From contig OY856188.1 in assembly GCA_963693315.1 (NCBI GenBank), positions 218,993,789 to 219,057,788 on the forward strand: a stretch of 64,000 nt of DNA, read 5' to 3'. The translations under genes and the position numbers were made by a program. The notes beneath the pieces were generated by a model. It was given only the letters and a program-made list of their open reading frames with translations. It was not told where the DNA came from and did not search any database. This DNA comes from Diogma glabrata. Lineage: Eukaryota > Arthropoda > Insecta > Diptera > Cylindrotomidae. This document shows, one piece after another, positions 49,305-60,445 of the stretch (within the stretch, counting starts at the first letter, position 1; the number at the start of each line of letters is the position of its first letter).

Positions 49305-49768
49305 TTTTAATGAGGAATATTTTATTTAAAGTAATTTTAAGTAATTTTTAATAAAATGATACATATTTACAAAAGATTAAATTATAATGTTTTTATGTTT
49401 AAAAAAAGTGTCTTAGCTATTTACATTTATTTACATTTTAAACTTACAATAGATGGCTTGAATCAAAAAGTCACTAGAATGATAAATTTTCGTCTGAATA
49501 ATCTTGTTGAAATTTCATTTTTCAAAAATCGTATTCGAAATTTTATGTTTTAATTAATTTTGTACAACGTTTATTGTACAAAATCTAATTCAAATTAAAA
49601 TTTAAAGGTGACTTTATGTTACAAAACTCGTCATAAGTTCATATATGTTAAACAACATTAGATCAAATCATTTTTTTGAGGTTATGTCTACTAGGTTCAG
49701 CGTAAATAAAGCAAAAGTGGTAATCGCTATTTTTTTTTTCACGAACAGCGATCTACCGCATCGCTTTG
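49305..49768. other. AT-rich DNA between LKB1 pseudogene and LINE
   Basis: The 65-codon frame at 49356 has no signature. The right edge at about 49768 is where the LINE reading frame (VYI) breaks off. Confidence 0.45.
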
Positions 49769-50617
49769 ATAAATGTAAACTAGAAACAACACTGGGCCAA
49801 GAACAGTGCCTTGTGGAACACCTGATTTCAGTGGCTGTTTCTCACTTAATGTGTTTTCAATTTTAACTATCTGATGGCGATTAGACAGGTATGAACTAAA
49901 CCAATGCAAACAGACACCTCGCACACCAGAATGTTCCAGTTTATTTAACAAGAGTTTATATTTTATTAAATCAAATGCCTTAGTCATATCAAGAAAATTG
50001 GTAGCAACATATTCATTGTTGTTTTAAAAACAATAAAATACGGTCGAATCAAAAAACAACAATAAAATATTCATTGTTATTTATATTATTAAAAACTTTG
50101 CTAAAATATTCTATCAAAGCGTCTTCAGTCGATAAACACTCTCTAAAACCATACTGTTTATTAGAAAAGAATTGTTTTGAGCTAAGAAAACTAACTAATC
50201 TTTCTTTCATACATTTATCTAAAATTTTGGAAAAAACAGACAGTAAAGAGATTGGTCTAAAATTTTCAACTTTTTTCTTGTCACCAGATTTATGGAGTGG
50301 AATAACTATAGCAATTTTTAAGACATCGTGGAAAATACCTTCAATAATGCTCCTATAAAACAACTGGCATAAAATATTTGAGATAGATTTCACTATGAGT
50401 TTTAATGTTGAATTGCTGATTGAATCATGGCCGCAAGAGTTTGTATTATCCAGACACATAACGAGATTAATAATTTCAGTTTCAGTAATTGGTCACATAA
50501 ACATTGAATTTTGTTCAACAGAATCGTAAAGCAAACTACTTTCAACGGAACTATTAAGTCCCGAAAAACTATTGGTTATATTATCAATAAAATTTATAAA
50601 ATAATCGTTAAAAACGT
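49769..50617 (-). pseudogene. LINE 5' part: RT fingers and palm up to the catalytic box
   Basis: Read on the minus strand: PITETEIINLV, then SCGHDSISNSTL, FHDVLKIAIVIPLHKSGDKK, NFRPISLLSVFSKILDK, QYGFRECLSTEDAL (50459-50049), then MTKAFDLIKYKLLLNKL, GVPQGTVLGPVLFLVYI (49987-49772). These are RT motifs in order for a Jockey/CR1-like LINE; the superfamily was judged by eye. A 46-bp insert breaks the frame between the two parts (50021-50066). The frame is lost after VYI and resumes at 46392. No endonuclease domain, so the copy is 5'-truncated at the edge of the host TA tract (about 50617). Confidence 0.85.
50021..50066. other. 46-bp insertion with 12-bp flanking duplication inside the LINE
   Basis: ATATTCATTGTT stands on both sides (50009-50020 and 50067-50078). 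Removing the 46 bp and one copy restores continuity of the LINE sequence. Confidence 0.7.
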
Positions 50618-50759
50618 TTGATATGTATATATATAAATTTTTTTTTTTTTGTTTTTTCGTCTCCGCTTATCATATATAGTCGTTTGGCACAAACATTTTT
50701 CTGAAATTCCGAGATTAAGCCCATTCCAATAGGTAGATTTTTATATGTAATCTACCTAA
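50618..50759 (+). mobile_element. DINE-1/Helentron-like element A, 3' end
   Basis: A TATATATA remnant is followed by TTTTCGTCTCCGCTTATCAT, GTCGTTTGGCAC and the terminal hairpin AGGTAGATTT...AATCTACCT (about 50731-50759), matching the inverted end of element B at 36164-36285. It completes element A whose 5' half is at 32788-34037. Confidence 0.75.
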
Positions 50760-52084
50760 AATGGATTTAGCGGGCTTACACTCTAAGCCGACGTTATCAC
50801 AAATAGAGCCAGACATACAATAAACAACTATAGAATAACAATCAAATTATCAATGCTCGATCTTTTGATATTGCATTTTGTTATAGCATCAATAAAAGCC
50901 CGCGCTATTTGATTTGAGACTTAAGTTTGTGATAAAGTAAAGTGAAATCGAGACACAAAACGTCGCTTTTAACAAATCTAGTCAAAGTCTTAATAATAGC
51001 CATTTTTAAGAAATCTTAAACCATTTTTAAGAAATCTAAACGACTTCATTTATTCATCAAAAGCGGTAAAAGTAAATCCTAACAACATCCGTTTTCAAAA
51101 CCGATCGTAATCACACGTATACTTTATAATTACGACAACAAATAACGAATGGTTTTTAACGAAGGGTTCAAAAAATGGTATTTTCAAGAGTCTTCGTTAT
51201 AAGATAGTGTGGTGATTATTTATACTCAACTCCAGAGTATGTTGAATTTAATTTGTCATAAAATAATAGATATAAAACGAATTTAACTTAAAAACTACAA
51301 CATTTGATTATAAAAACAATTATTTATTTTAATTAATTAATCAATTTTCTACATATTTAATTAATATTTTAAATGCATAATTTGTCGTTTACAAACGGCA
51401 TATTTTTGAAATTTTCTTTGTTGATGGCTACAACAATGCCAAAAAAATTTAAGAAAAATGTTTTTTCGGCAAACGGCTGTAAAATTTAACTTTACTGCCG
51501 CTAGGGAGTTAGCTAAAGTCTTACTTTTTAGCCTGCGATAGCAAAAGTAAGGCCATTCTTATTTTATAATACGGAGGCTGTAAAGTAGCATTTGTTATTT
51601 GTTAGTTTGTTATTTTTTCAAACATATTTTATAACTATGACAACAAAATAACAACTTTTTCAATTGGATTCTGAAATTTTGAAAAGGCTGCTTTGATAAA
51701 ACAATTTTATTCATACAAATTTAAATGTTTTTTTCTCTTTTTTGGAAGTAATTATGACGATAAAAATTCATATTTAAAAAAAAATTGATGATTTAGTTCC
51801 GCATTTATAAAAAATTTAAACGTTTAAAAATTTAAACGTTTAAATAATATCTAAAAACACACATTCAAAAAAAATTTGACTCGACTATTTATTTAAATAA
51901 AATAAGAATTATTAAAATATCAAATTAAAAATTAATTTCAAAGATGAAAAGTACAATTCTGGACACTGAATAAAATTTAATATGTACTTTTATTCAAAAA
52001 TTATAACTGAAATAAAGCAAATCTAAAAATAAAACTCTGAATTCTCGAGCCAAAAGTGAAATCTTACCCCCCATTTTTTTTACA
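50760..52084. other. AT-rich DNA; partial array unit at 51600-51770
   Basis: 51600-51770 carries TTTTATAACTATGACAACAA, GGCTGCTTTGATAAAA and TTTAAATGTTTTT, matching part of the 16.4-19.3 kb array unit. The rest shows no gene; a GC-richer patch at 51470-51590 is non-coding in all frames. Confidence 0.5.
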
Positions 52085-53585
52085 TTTCTCGGCGTTTAAG
52101 GACCTACTGATACTAAAAAAACAACAAACAAAATGTATGTCTGTCTAACGTCCGGCCGTCACAACCGACGAAATCTAGAAAACAACTGGAGGGATTTTAA
52201 ACATTTTTGTTTCTATAAATAGGTATATACTCAATGGTAAGAGTGTCCCGAAAGTGTGTCAAAAAAAATGTCAAGTCTAAGGAAATTTGCATATTTTTTG
52301 CTTAAAAAACGTTCATTTTAAGTGATTACGAGTGGGAACAATGAATTTGGAGAAATCTTGATGGTCGGGACTGGTATCAATTATTGCATTTTAAGTTTCG
52401 CAAAAAATACTGTCAAGTGTGTCAAAAGCATGATTTTCATTATTTTTTAACCAATTTTTTGGCAAAAAATGAAATTATTTATTTGTATGACATGAAATTT
52501 AATCGAACATGAAATTGGACATTGAAATTTTTGATTTTGTTATAATTTTTGCAATATTTTAAGAATATTGGAAAAAGTTTCAATTTTTGATTTTTTTATA
52601 ATTTTTGGAATTTATGAAAAGAAGTTTCAATTTTTGATTTTGTAAGAATTTTCAGAATATGTTTAGAGTTTTGAAAAAGTTATATTTTTGGATTTTATTA
52701 CAATTTTTGGAATATCTTTGGAATTCGGAAGAAAGTTGGTATTTTTATTTTGTTATAATTTTTGCGATATGTTCAGAATTTTGGAAAAAAATTTGTTTAT
52801 TTTGATTTTGTTATAGTTTTTGCAATAGCTTTAGAATTTTGAAAGAAGTTACTTCGGTCTGAATTTGAATTTTGGGAATATTTCTAGAATTTTGAAAATT
52901 TTAAATTTTTGATTTTATTACAAGTTTTGGAATTTTGAAAAAATTTGTTTTATTTGAGAATTTTGTAAAAAGTTTGAATTTTTGAATATTTTTAAAATTT
53001 TGAAAAAAGTTTTAATATTTAATTTTGTTATAATTTTTAAAATGTTTTTAGAAAATTGAAAAAAGTTTGTGTTTTTTATTTTTATATAATTTTTGCAATA
53101 ATTTAAAATTTTTTTGAATAAATTTAAATTTTTGATATTGTTATAATTTTTAGAATTTTTAAAAAAGTTTAAATATTTGATTTTATTATAATTTTTGGAA
53201 TATTTTTGGATATCTGAAAGAAATCTTAGTTTTTGATTTTGTAATATTTTTCGAAACGCTAAATGGAGAGGTTTTTGAGTAGTTTGCTGAGTGTATCATC
53301 TTTTCACTAAATTATGTTAATATATGATCTGTTATAATTTTCCGACAACGAATCGATTTTCCAGCAACGTTTCGTGTTAGTTTCGTAATAAATTTCTAAA
53401 CAGAGATAAAATGCTTGTACTTTTACAAAGAGTTTTATGTTTGATATACATCGCTACCGATAACTAAAACCAATGTCCTCATAAAAGTTTTATGCCGAAA
53501 ACTATATTAAAATCCTTAACCAAAACCAAAGTCTTGATATCTCAGAGCTGTGAGATTTCAGCCCCTTCATATTTTTTTAGTAAAA
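52085..53585 (-). repeat. Interspersed repeat family R2, copy 2 (inverted)
   Basis: Reverse-orientation counterpart of 21470-23600. The GC-rich end is at 52090-52190 (GGACCTACTGAT, GTCACAACCGACGAAATCTA), the minisatellite at 52500-53270, and AACCAAAACCAAAG...CTCAGAGCT at 53520-53560. It lacks the TA-flanked MITE of copy 1 and so gives the empty site. Confidence 0.8.
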
Positions 53586-55159
53586 CTTTTTCATTGATAC
53601 TAAATACAATCAAATGATTAACAACTTTTAATTAAATTTAGATATGTTTTTCTTGTATTTAATTGCTCATTGAATAATTCTTTAAACGTTCTACCAGCTT
53701 CACCAATATAAATCTATCAGTTTTTGCAGTGATTTCATATCTCAGTATCTTTTGATGACAAGCTTTAAAAGCCCTTTACGTTTATCATTTTTGTTTAAGG
53801 CAGTATATCTGGATTTTGATTGTGTAACTGTTACATCCTGTTTTTGTTAATCAAATTTTTTGCATTTGAATATACATCCTATAATATAATTTAATATAAT
53901 AGAAATAATGTCGCATAACAACAAAAATTTGCAAAATTTTAAATTTCAGTTTATGTAAACGACATTATGTCTCACTTACAAAACTGGAAGTTTTCATCTT
54001 ACTGGTAAGTAAGATAAAAAAAACAAATTTAATTGACAATTGACAAATCTTCACCTCAAACTTATGTTTATGTCATTCTAAACAAAATACTATTCTTCTA
54101 AATTACAGCACAATGAACATATACATCACAAAATATTTACATAAATCTCAACTAATTAAGTTAACTTATTGTTTTTTTGTGTATGAAGGTTAATCAATCA
54201 AATTTGAAATAAAATGAAAAATGTAGGAAAATTATTTTTCCTATCTACGATTTGTCTCAATTTCAACTTCATAAAATTACAAAAAAAATTTACGTAATTA
54301 TCATTCATGATTGTTGTTATCAAAAATGTAATAAATTATTACGTTAAGACATAGTTGTTTTAAATATTTCTAAATTTAGATAAGGTAAATATTTTTACTT
54401 TATTATCTATTATTCAATTTAATGATTCAATATGAGAGGGAGTTGCGGTGTTTGGTGAAAGCATTTAAATTTTAATTACCAGTCAATTCACAATATTAAA
54501 TCATTTATAGGATTAAGTATTAAATATTCAACCGAAATCTGTACATACAATTGTTTAATTAGTTATGTAATTAAATTAAACAAAACAATTTTTGTTTAAT
54601 TCTAACAAAAACAAAACAACATTCTTTAATCTAAAATAAAACTTTTAGACTTTTTATTATTATCTTTTATTTCTTTGCAATTAAAATCTAAGCTGAAACA
54701 AAAAATATTTCTTTTTTAAATAAAATAAAAAGGAACAAAAGAAAATTAATTTATTTCATGTTTCTTCTTAAAATAATAAGAAAAAAAAATTATATATAAT
54801 AAGAAATTTTAAGTAGAAAAACATGAAAGTAATTTGATTTGTTTTATTTAGTTTGTTTTGTTGTAAAAATGTGAGACATTTAAGATAAAAACGAAATTTT
54901 GTAATAAAAGTTAGATGGGAATCAATCAAGGATGAAGATAATGACTATTTTTTTTGTAAATAAAGATGATTTGATTAAAGTAAGCAACGTAATAAACGGT
55001 TTAAGATAATAATAATAACAATAGAAGCATTTTTCATTAACTTTATTATTTTCTTAATAAGCTTTCAAATAACTAGAGTTAATAAAGGTTCCAAGTGTCG
55101 GTTTTTTTAACAAAATTGCTAAAGAACAAAAAACTATTGTTGGTTTAAACAAGAATCTA
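53586..55159. other. AT-rich DNA, no gene recognised
   Basis: No frame with a family motif on either strand over about 1.5 kb. Confidence 0.5.
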
Positions 55160-55559
55160 TATACTAAAACAGCCAAAATCTCGGAGTTTTTTGCAATAAG
55201 ACAGACCGGAATGCGGTTTTTTGCATTCGCTTCCAAAATTATTTGTAAAAAATGTTTCTACTTTGTATCTTATACAAACCGGAAATTCTGGGCTGCAGCA
55301 ATAGCCCAAAATGCATTCAAAAAATGCATTTTTTGAAGTCGCTTTAAGAAAATTAAATAACTTTGTGAAGAAGACTCAGAATTGGCTCAAACCGGGTTCC
55401 GGCGGTTTTCGAGGTCGCTGACCACAATTGTAATGTTCAAATTGACCCACAGCCGACCTGGAGCTCACGATCGCTGATGAACGTCATCTCCGTGGGACTC
55501 TCCTGAAATTCACGCGGAAGAGGAGAGAACCTTGGCGCCCGGGGGTTTTTTGGGTTGCT

Positions 55560-55920
55560 GAATTCAAATATGGCATCGGTGAATACCACCGGACACCTGG
55601 TGGGCCGGAACCTGGACGTGGACGTCATCCCCGAGAGTTTTCCTGACAAAATCGCAAAAAACAAATCGAAAATCGTTGTATGGGCATTTTGTGGGGCGCC
55701 GAATCCAAATTTCTTATCTAAAAAGACCCCCCGAACATCTGGTGTACTGGAACCCAGACGTACGTCCCCGTCTTTCTTTGAAGGTTTTCCAGACACGATC
55801 GCTAAAGACATACCGAAAATCGTTATAAGGGTTTTTTTGGGGCGCTGATTCCAAATTTCACATCGAAAACGTTCCCCCGAACACTTGGTGCCACGGAACC
55901 TGGGCATGAACATTATCTCC
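55560..55920. repeat. About 130-bp tandem units in the left arm
   Basis: GGAACC-type starts recur near 55607, 55749 and 55896, each followed by a CGTCCCCG/CATCTCC block, TTTTCCTGACA or TTTTCCAGACA, and AAATCGTTRT. The frames on both strands here (97 codons plus, 158 codons minus) are translations of the repeat and are not treated as genes. Confidence 0.7.
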
Positions 55921-56399
55921 AGGTGTCATATTTATTATGAACGAACGTTCGCATAACTCATTATGTTTAATCAAAAGTGATTGTCCAGTGTCAAAATATA
56001 CCAGTTTCTTCTACATTTATTTATGAGACAAGCGTACATTCCTGTCAGTATCAATTAATGTAGTCAGGGTACAGAATATTCACAAGCTTATTATTTTTAT
56101 GAAAGATATGATTAACGGAGTGGGGTGCTAAGCTGGGTGAGTTCTTCATAAGTTGGATAATTAACTCTAAATATTATTTAACAATTATAACTTCTGATGG
56201 TTCCAGAATAAATACCTATAAATATTCTCAATAAGGAGAAATATCAACGGAAAATATCAAGTACCAAGAGAATATAGAGACATTCAGGCACAAGAGTATT
56301 TGGCTTTACTATGAGAAACATATATCAAAGGAAAATATCCATTGTTTTTTATCGAATAATTACAGTATTAGCAAACAGGCGTGGGTTATTTGCAAATAA

Positions 56400-57105
56400 T
56401 TGGAAGGTTGGCAGAATCATTCCTCAAACAATTTGATCACCACAGTGTTGGCTACAGGAATCGCAAACATGGTAAAGGTTTCACGTGCAATACGTAAAGA
56501 TGATTTCCATAATATTATTAAAGGTCGTGCTCCCATCGACCTGCACGAAAACTTTCGTTGCAGATATATTCAGCCTGGAAGTACACCAGAACGCAAGCCC
56601 AAGAAAGTAAGAGTAGACAACAATTCAGATGATATTCAACCTGTTGCGAAGCCGAATAACTTCAATTTTTCGCAGAAATGTGTAATATGTGCCAAAAAAT
56701 ATTTATCGTTACACTCCAATCTCAAATTGTACTAGCGACGTTACAAGACAAAACATCGTCAAATATTTTACACAAAATACAACTTTGGAATCATCTGTGC
56801 GCGATCAAATTTTAAATAAGCTCTTGAGCCCGTATAATCTTGAAGTTATAAAATACCACAAAACTTGTTCTTCTAACTTACGTAAACCACGACCCGCATA
56901 TGAAGGGGACTCACGTGAAAAACTCAAAAGTCTATGGAGGAGATATTCAATTACATTAAAATTCAGAGAAATCATCACAACCTGCCTTAAACGTTTAACT
57001 GAGCAAGATATAACTGCGGAAAGTAAAATGGAACTTATAATTTACCCATACCTCGCAATGGATGGGATGAAATTTTTCAATTTCTACAACCGAATGCACG
57101 ATTAA
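56400..57105 (+). pseudogene. N-terminal part of an unclassified invertebrate mobile-element ORF
   Basis: The first frame (56400-56735) contains KVSRAIRKDDFHNIIKGRAP and ends CVICAKKYLSLHSN. The second (56689-57105) continues TSDVTRQNIVKYF, SPYNLEVIKYHKTCSSNLRK and LWRRYSITLKFREII. CVIC...YHKTC is a likely zinc-binding C-x2-C...H-x3-C module. The switch near 56705 is a frameshift. The plausible downstream part of the same protein is at 59027-59665, beyond an inserted foldback. Function unknown. Confidence 0.5.
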
Positions 57106-57197
57106 GCTTGAAATTTACAGACTCTTCAAAAATTAATTGCTTTTGGATGTCTTACAATTGTGTAAGGACCGGTTTCGGGAAAGGTTGGAATGGATAC

Positions 57198-58896
57198 ATG
57201 ATGAAAAACGTGATCTACGCAGGTGAAAAAGCCGAAATTTGAACTTGACCATTTTTGATTTTCCTGAAACTTGACATGTAAGTAGTATGGACAAAATAAA
57301 AAACAACTTATTTTAAAATTTTTTTAAAGTGCTTAGTTTGAGCATAGGGGCACCCCAACATGCATGAAAAATGAAAACTCTGCCAATCCGATGTAACTTT
57401 GAAATTAAATTGCTCAAGAACGGCTATACCGATTTCATCAAACTTTTTTTCTTTGATAGATGATTAGTTAGTCGTTAATTTTTTATTTATTTAGAGCACT
57501 AGATATCATTAATATATTATAATTGTTATTGTTTAGTTAAAACACACTTTTTTGATATCTATATGTTTATTACAACCGATCGATTTCGAAAGCTAAGCTT
57601 TCATTTTCAAGGATCGTTCTAAACTTCGTTTAGAACGATCCTTGAAAATAAAAGCTTAGCTTTCGAAATCGAGCGGTTGTAATAAACATATAGATATCAA
57701 AAAAGTGTGTTTTAACTAAACAATAACAATTATAATAGATTAGTTAGTCGTTTGAAAAAAAATTCATTTGTTGTTTTTATAATTAATTTTTAAATAAAAA
57801 TATTAAAAAACTTTTTTAAAGATGGCGCTAGGGTCGAAGATCAATTGGAATTAAATTAATTTTTCTTCTGAAAATAGTTCTTATATAATATTAACTCAGA
57901 GGTGTTAATTTTTGTTCTTGAGATATTTAATTTTAAAGATTTTTAGTACGACTGAATTTCGAATTTTTCTTCATTTTTTCAAACAACTTCCATTAACAAA
58001 AAATTTTAAAATCAATTAAATTTTAACTTTTTTTTTTTAATATAGCTCTAACCTTACTTTAAAATATTTTAAATTTACATAGAGGCGTTAATTCGTGTTC
58101 TTGAGATATTTAATTTTAAAGATTTTTAGTCCCAGTAAAATTCTAATTGTTCATTATTTTCTCAAACTTCAGTGGTTAAAATTTTTTGATGATATAAACT
58201 GTTCGAAAAAATAATAAACAAATACAATTTTAGACGGACTAAAAATCTTTAAAATTAAATTTCTCAAGAACACGAATTAACACCTCTTTGTAAATTTGAT
58301 ATATTTTAAAGTAAGGTTAGAGCTATATTAAAAAAAAAAGTTAAAATTTAATTGATTTTAAAATTTTTTGTTAATGTTTGAAAAAATGAAGAAAAATTCG
58401 AATTTCAGTCGTACTAAAAATCTTTAAAATTAAATATCTCAAGAACAAAAATTAACGCCTTTTGAGTTAATTTTACATATTTTAGAGTAAGGAAAGAACT
58501 GTTTTCAGGAAAAAAAATAATTTAATTCCAATTGATCTTCGACCCTAGCGCCATCTTTAAAAAAGTTATTTTAATCTTTTTATTTGAAAATTAATTATAA
58601 AAACAACAAATGAATTTTTTTTCAAAGGGCTAATTAATTATCTATCAAACAAAAAAGTTTGATGAAATCGGTATAGCCGTTCTTGAGCAATTTAATTTTA
58701 AAGTTATATCGGATTGGCAGAATTTTCATTTTTCATGCATATTGGAGTGCCCCCTGTGCTCAAACTATGCACTTTAAAAAAATTTTAAAATAAGTTGTAT
58801 TTTTTATTTTGTCCTTACTACTTATATGCCAAGTTTCAGGAAAATCAAAAATGGTCAACAACTCTGTCTAGAACACGTTTTTCATCACATAGAACA
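57198..58896. mobile_element. Foldback element, about 1.7 kb, splitting the ORF
   Basis: The left side from TGATGAAAAACGTG (about 57199) and the right side ending CACGTTTTTCATCA (about 58893) are inverted copies. Arms continue through GACCATTTTTGATTTTCCTG, CCGATTTCATCAAACTTTTT, AAGATGGCGCTAGGGTCGAA and an ATCTTTAAAATTAAAT block, meeting near 58175. Only the left arm holds the extra 263 bp at 57475-57737. No ORF. Confidence 0.8.
57475..57737. mobile_element. Head-to-head Penelope-type end with 13-bp target duplication
   Basis: GATTAGTTAGTCG flanks it on both sides (57462-57474 and 57738-57750). The right arm of the host foldback shows a related site without the insert. Inside, 57518-57624 and 57628-57733 are near-perfect inverted copies around a 3-nt loop. 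Each arm carries CTTGAAAAT, stem GAAAGC/GCTTTC, then GAAA, the same layout as the other Penelope-type ends in this window. Penelope-like elements are known for variable target duplications and inverted terminal copies. Confidence 0.7.
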
Positions 58897-59026
58897 CTTG
58901 ACAAAAAATTCTCAGTACGAATTGTCAGTGATAAATTTTCTCCCTTTTATACATACTTATCCTTGTGAATACACTACACTATACACTGCGATAAATGAAT
59001 AAGTCTCTGAAGCTCGGCGGTTAAAA

Positions 59027-59665
59027 ATGACAAGTTATATCATAACATTTGATCAACCTTTGTATATAAAGGATTAGGACATAATAGCCGCAACAAACTT
59101 TGCAGATGATATAGCTGTTTTTGTTCGACTAGGTGGGCTCCATACGTTGTCCTTCCTAGGAAGCATTGGCTTCATTATGAAGGAGAGTGGGCTGGTCGAA
59201 GTTTTATTTTCTGTATACGGAGAGAATACGGATAAACACATTTTCAGCGGGCACCAATATGCTCGCGCCGTCCGGGCACGTACCATAGTACTATTGACCT
59301 TATCAAAAATAATATTTAATAGGGCAGAAAAGAGATGTGATGAAATCAAAGAATGCGTCAAATTTTTAACCGAGCATTTCTTTATGTCGTCCCAAGACAT
59401 TGAAGAGCTCCAAACTGATGATAATTACAAAATCATTACAGCAGAGTTTGAAAAAGAACTTGAAATAATATAGAAGGACTCAATCTGACATGCAAACTAT
59501 GGGTTCAATATTTCCGAATGCCGAATGGTATTCATAGTCAAAGATTTCATTTACGCGGAAAAAAGTGGAGATTGGCAACTACATTTAGATACAATCGAAC
59601 GCATGTTACCATTTTCCATACAACTAGAATCAACCATTCCAAACAGCTATTGCAGTATTGACGTC
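59027..59665 (+). pseudogene. C-terminal part of the unclassified mobile-element ORF
   Basis: From ATG at 59027: MTSYIITFDQPLYIKD, a stop, then DIIAATNFADDIAVFVRLGG, LHTLSFLGSIGFIMKESGL, HIFSGHQYARAVRAR, and after a stop at 59471 and frame changes VKDFIYAEKSGDWQLHLDTI, ERMLPF and HSKQLLQY. TFDQPLY, VRLGG-x-H-x-x-SFLGSIG, SGH-x-Y-x-RAVRA and MLPFFH are motifs I recall from a widespread, multi-copy invertebrate gene family found in insects and cnidarians, of unsettled class. FADD here belongs to that family context and is not a reverse-transcriptase box. Confidence 0.55.
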
Positions 59666-60445
59666 AGTCTCTAAAACATTAAAACATTAGGTTTGATTGA
59701 CATTCATGGGAATGACATCGATGTCAAGATAAAGGTTCCCATGCATTAGATAGTTGGAGTATGGTCGCGGATGCTGGATTCGAGGAGGGCAGCTAAAAAA
59801 CCGCTTTATGTGAATTTCATTTCATTTTTTTGCAAATTTGACACCTGGAGATGACGTTCAGGCCCAGGGTTCAGTGGGACGTTTTCGATGTGAAATTTGA
59901 AATCCACGCCCCACAAAACAACCCATAACGATTTTCGGTTTGTTTTTAGCAATCGTGTCTGGAAGACCCTCGGGGTTGACGTCCGTGTGCCGGTTCCGGT
60001 ATACCAGGTATTCAGGGTCACGTTTTTGACGTGAAATTTGGATTCAGCGCCCCAAAAAACACCCACACAACGATTTTCGGTTTGTTTTTTGCGATCTTTT
60101 CAGGAAAACTGGGAGAGTCCCACCGAGATGACATTTTTCAGCGATTCTGAGCTCCAAGTCAGCTGTGGGTCGATTTGAACATCATAATCGTAATCAGCGA
60201 CCTCCAAAACCCCCGGTATCCCGGTTTGAGCCAATTCTGAGTCTGATTAGCAAAGTTATTTAATTCTCTTAAAGCGACTTAAAAAAATGCATTTTTTTAA
60301 CGCATTTTTGGCTGCAGCAATGCAATTTCCAGTTTGTATAAGATAAAAAGTAGATAAATTTTTTAAAATAATTTTGGAAGCGAATGCAAAAAGCAGCATT
60401 CCGATCCGTCGTAGTGCAAAAAATTCCGAGGTTGAGTGCTTCATT

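Larger units (their letters stand above)
55160..60445. mobile_element. Large TIR element with tandem-repeat arms and an internal ORF
   Basis: The left arm (about 55160-55920) and right arm (about 59806-60440) are inverted copies. Outer text is AAAATAATTTTGGAAGCGAA, GGCTGCAGCAAT and TTAAATAACTTTGT-type blocks. Inner text is about 130-bp direct tandem units with AAATCGAAAATCGTT, GGGGCGCCGAATCCAAATTTC-like blocks and GGAACCTGGAC. The arms are markedly GC-richer than the window average. The interior has a decayed ORF at 56400-57105 and 59027-59665. The exact termini and target duplication could not be fixed by eye. Confidence 0.65.

Noticed and set aside
55437..55913. 158-codon minus-strand frame and 97-codon plus-strand frame
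   Set aside because: Both read through 130-bp tandem units of an inverted arm and show the repeat period; no domain.
59072..59130. FADDIAVF taken as a LINE reverse-transcriptase box
   Set aside because: Upstream TFDQPLY and downstream VRLGG-H-x-x-SFLGSIG place it in a different, unclassified ORF family; no other RT motif is nearby.
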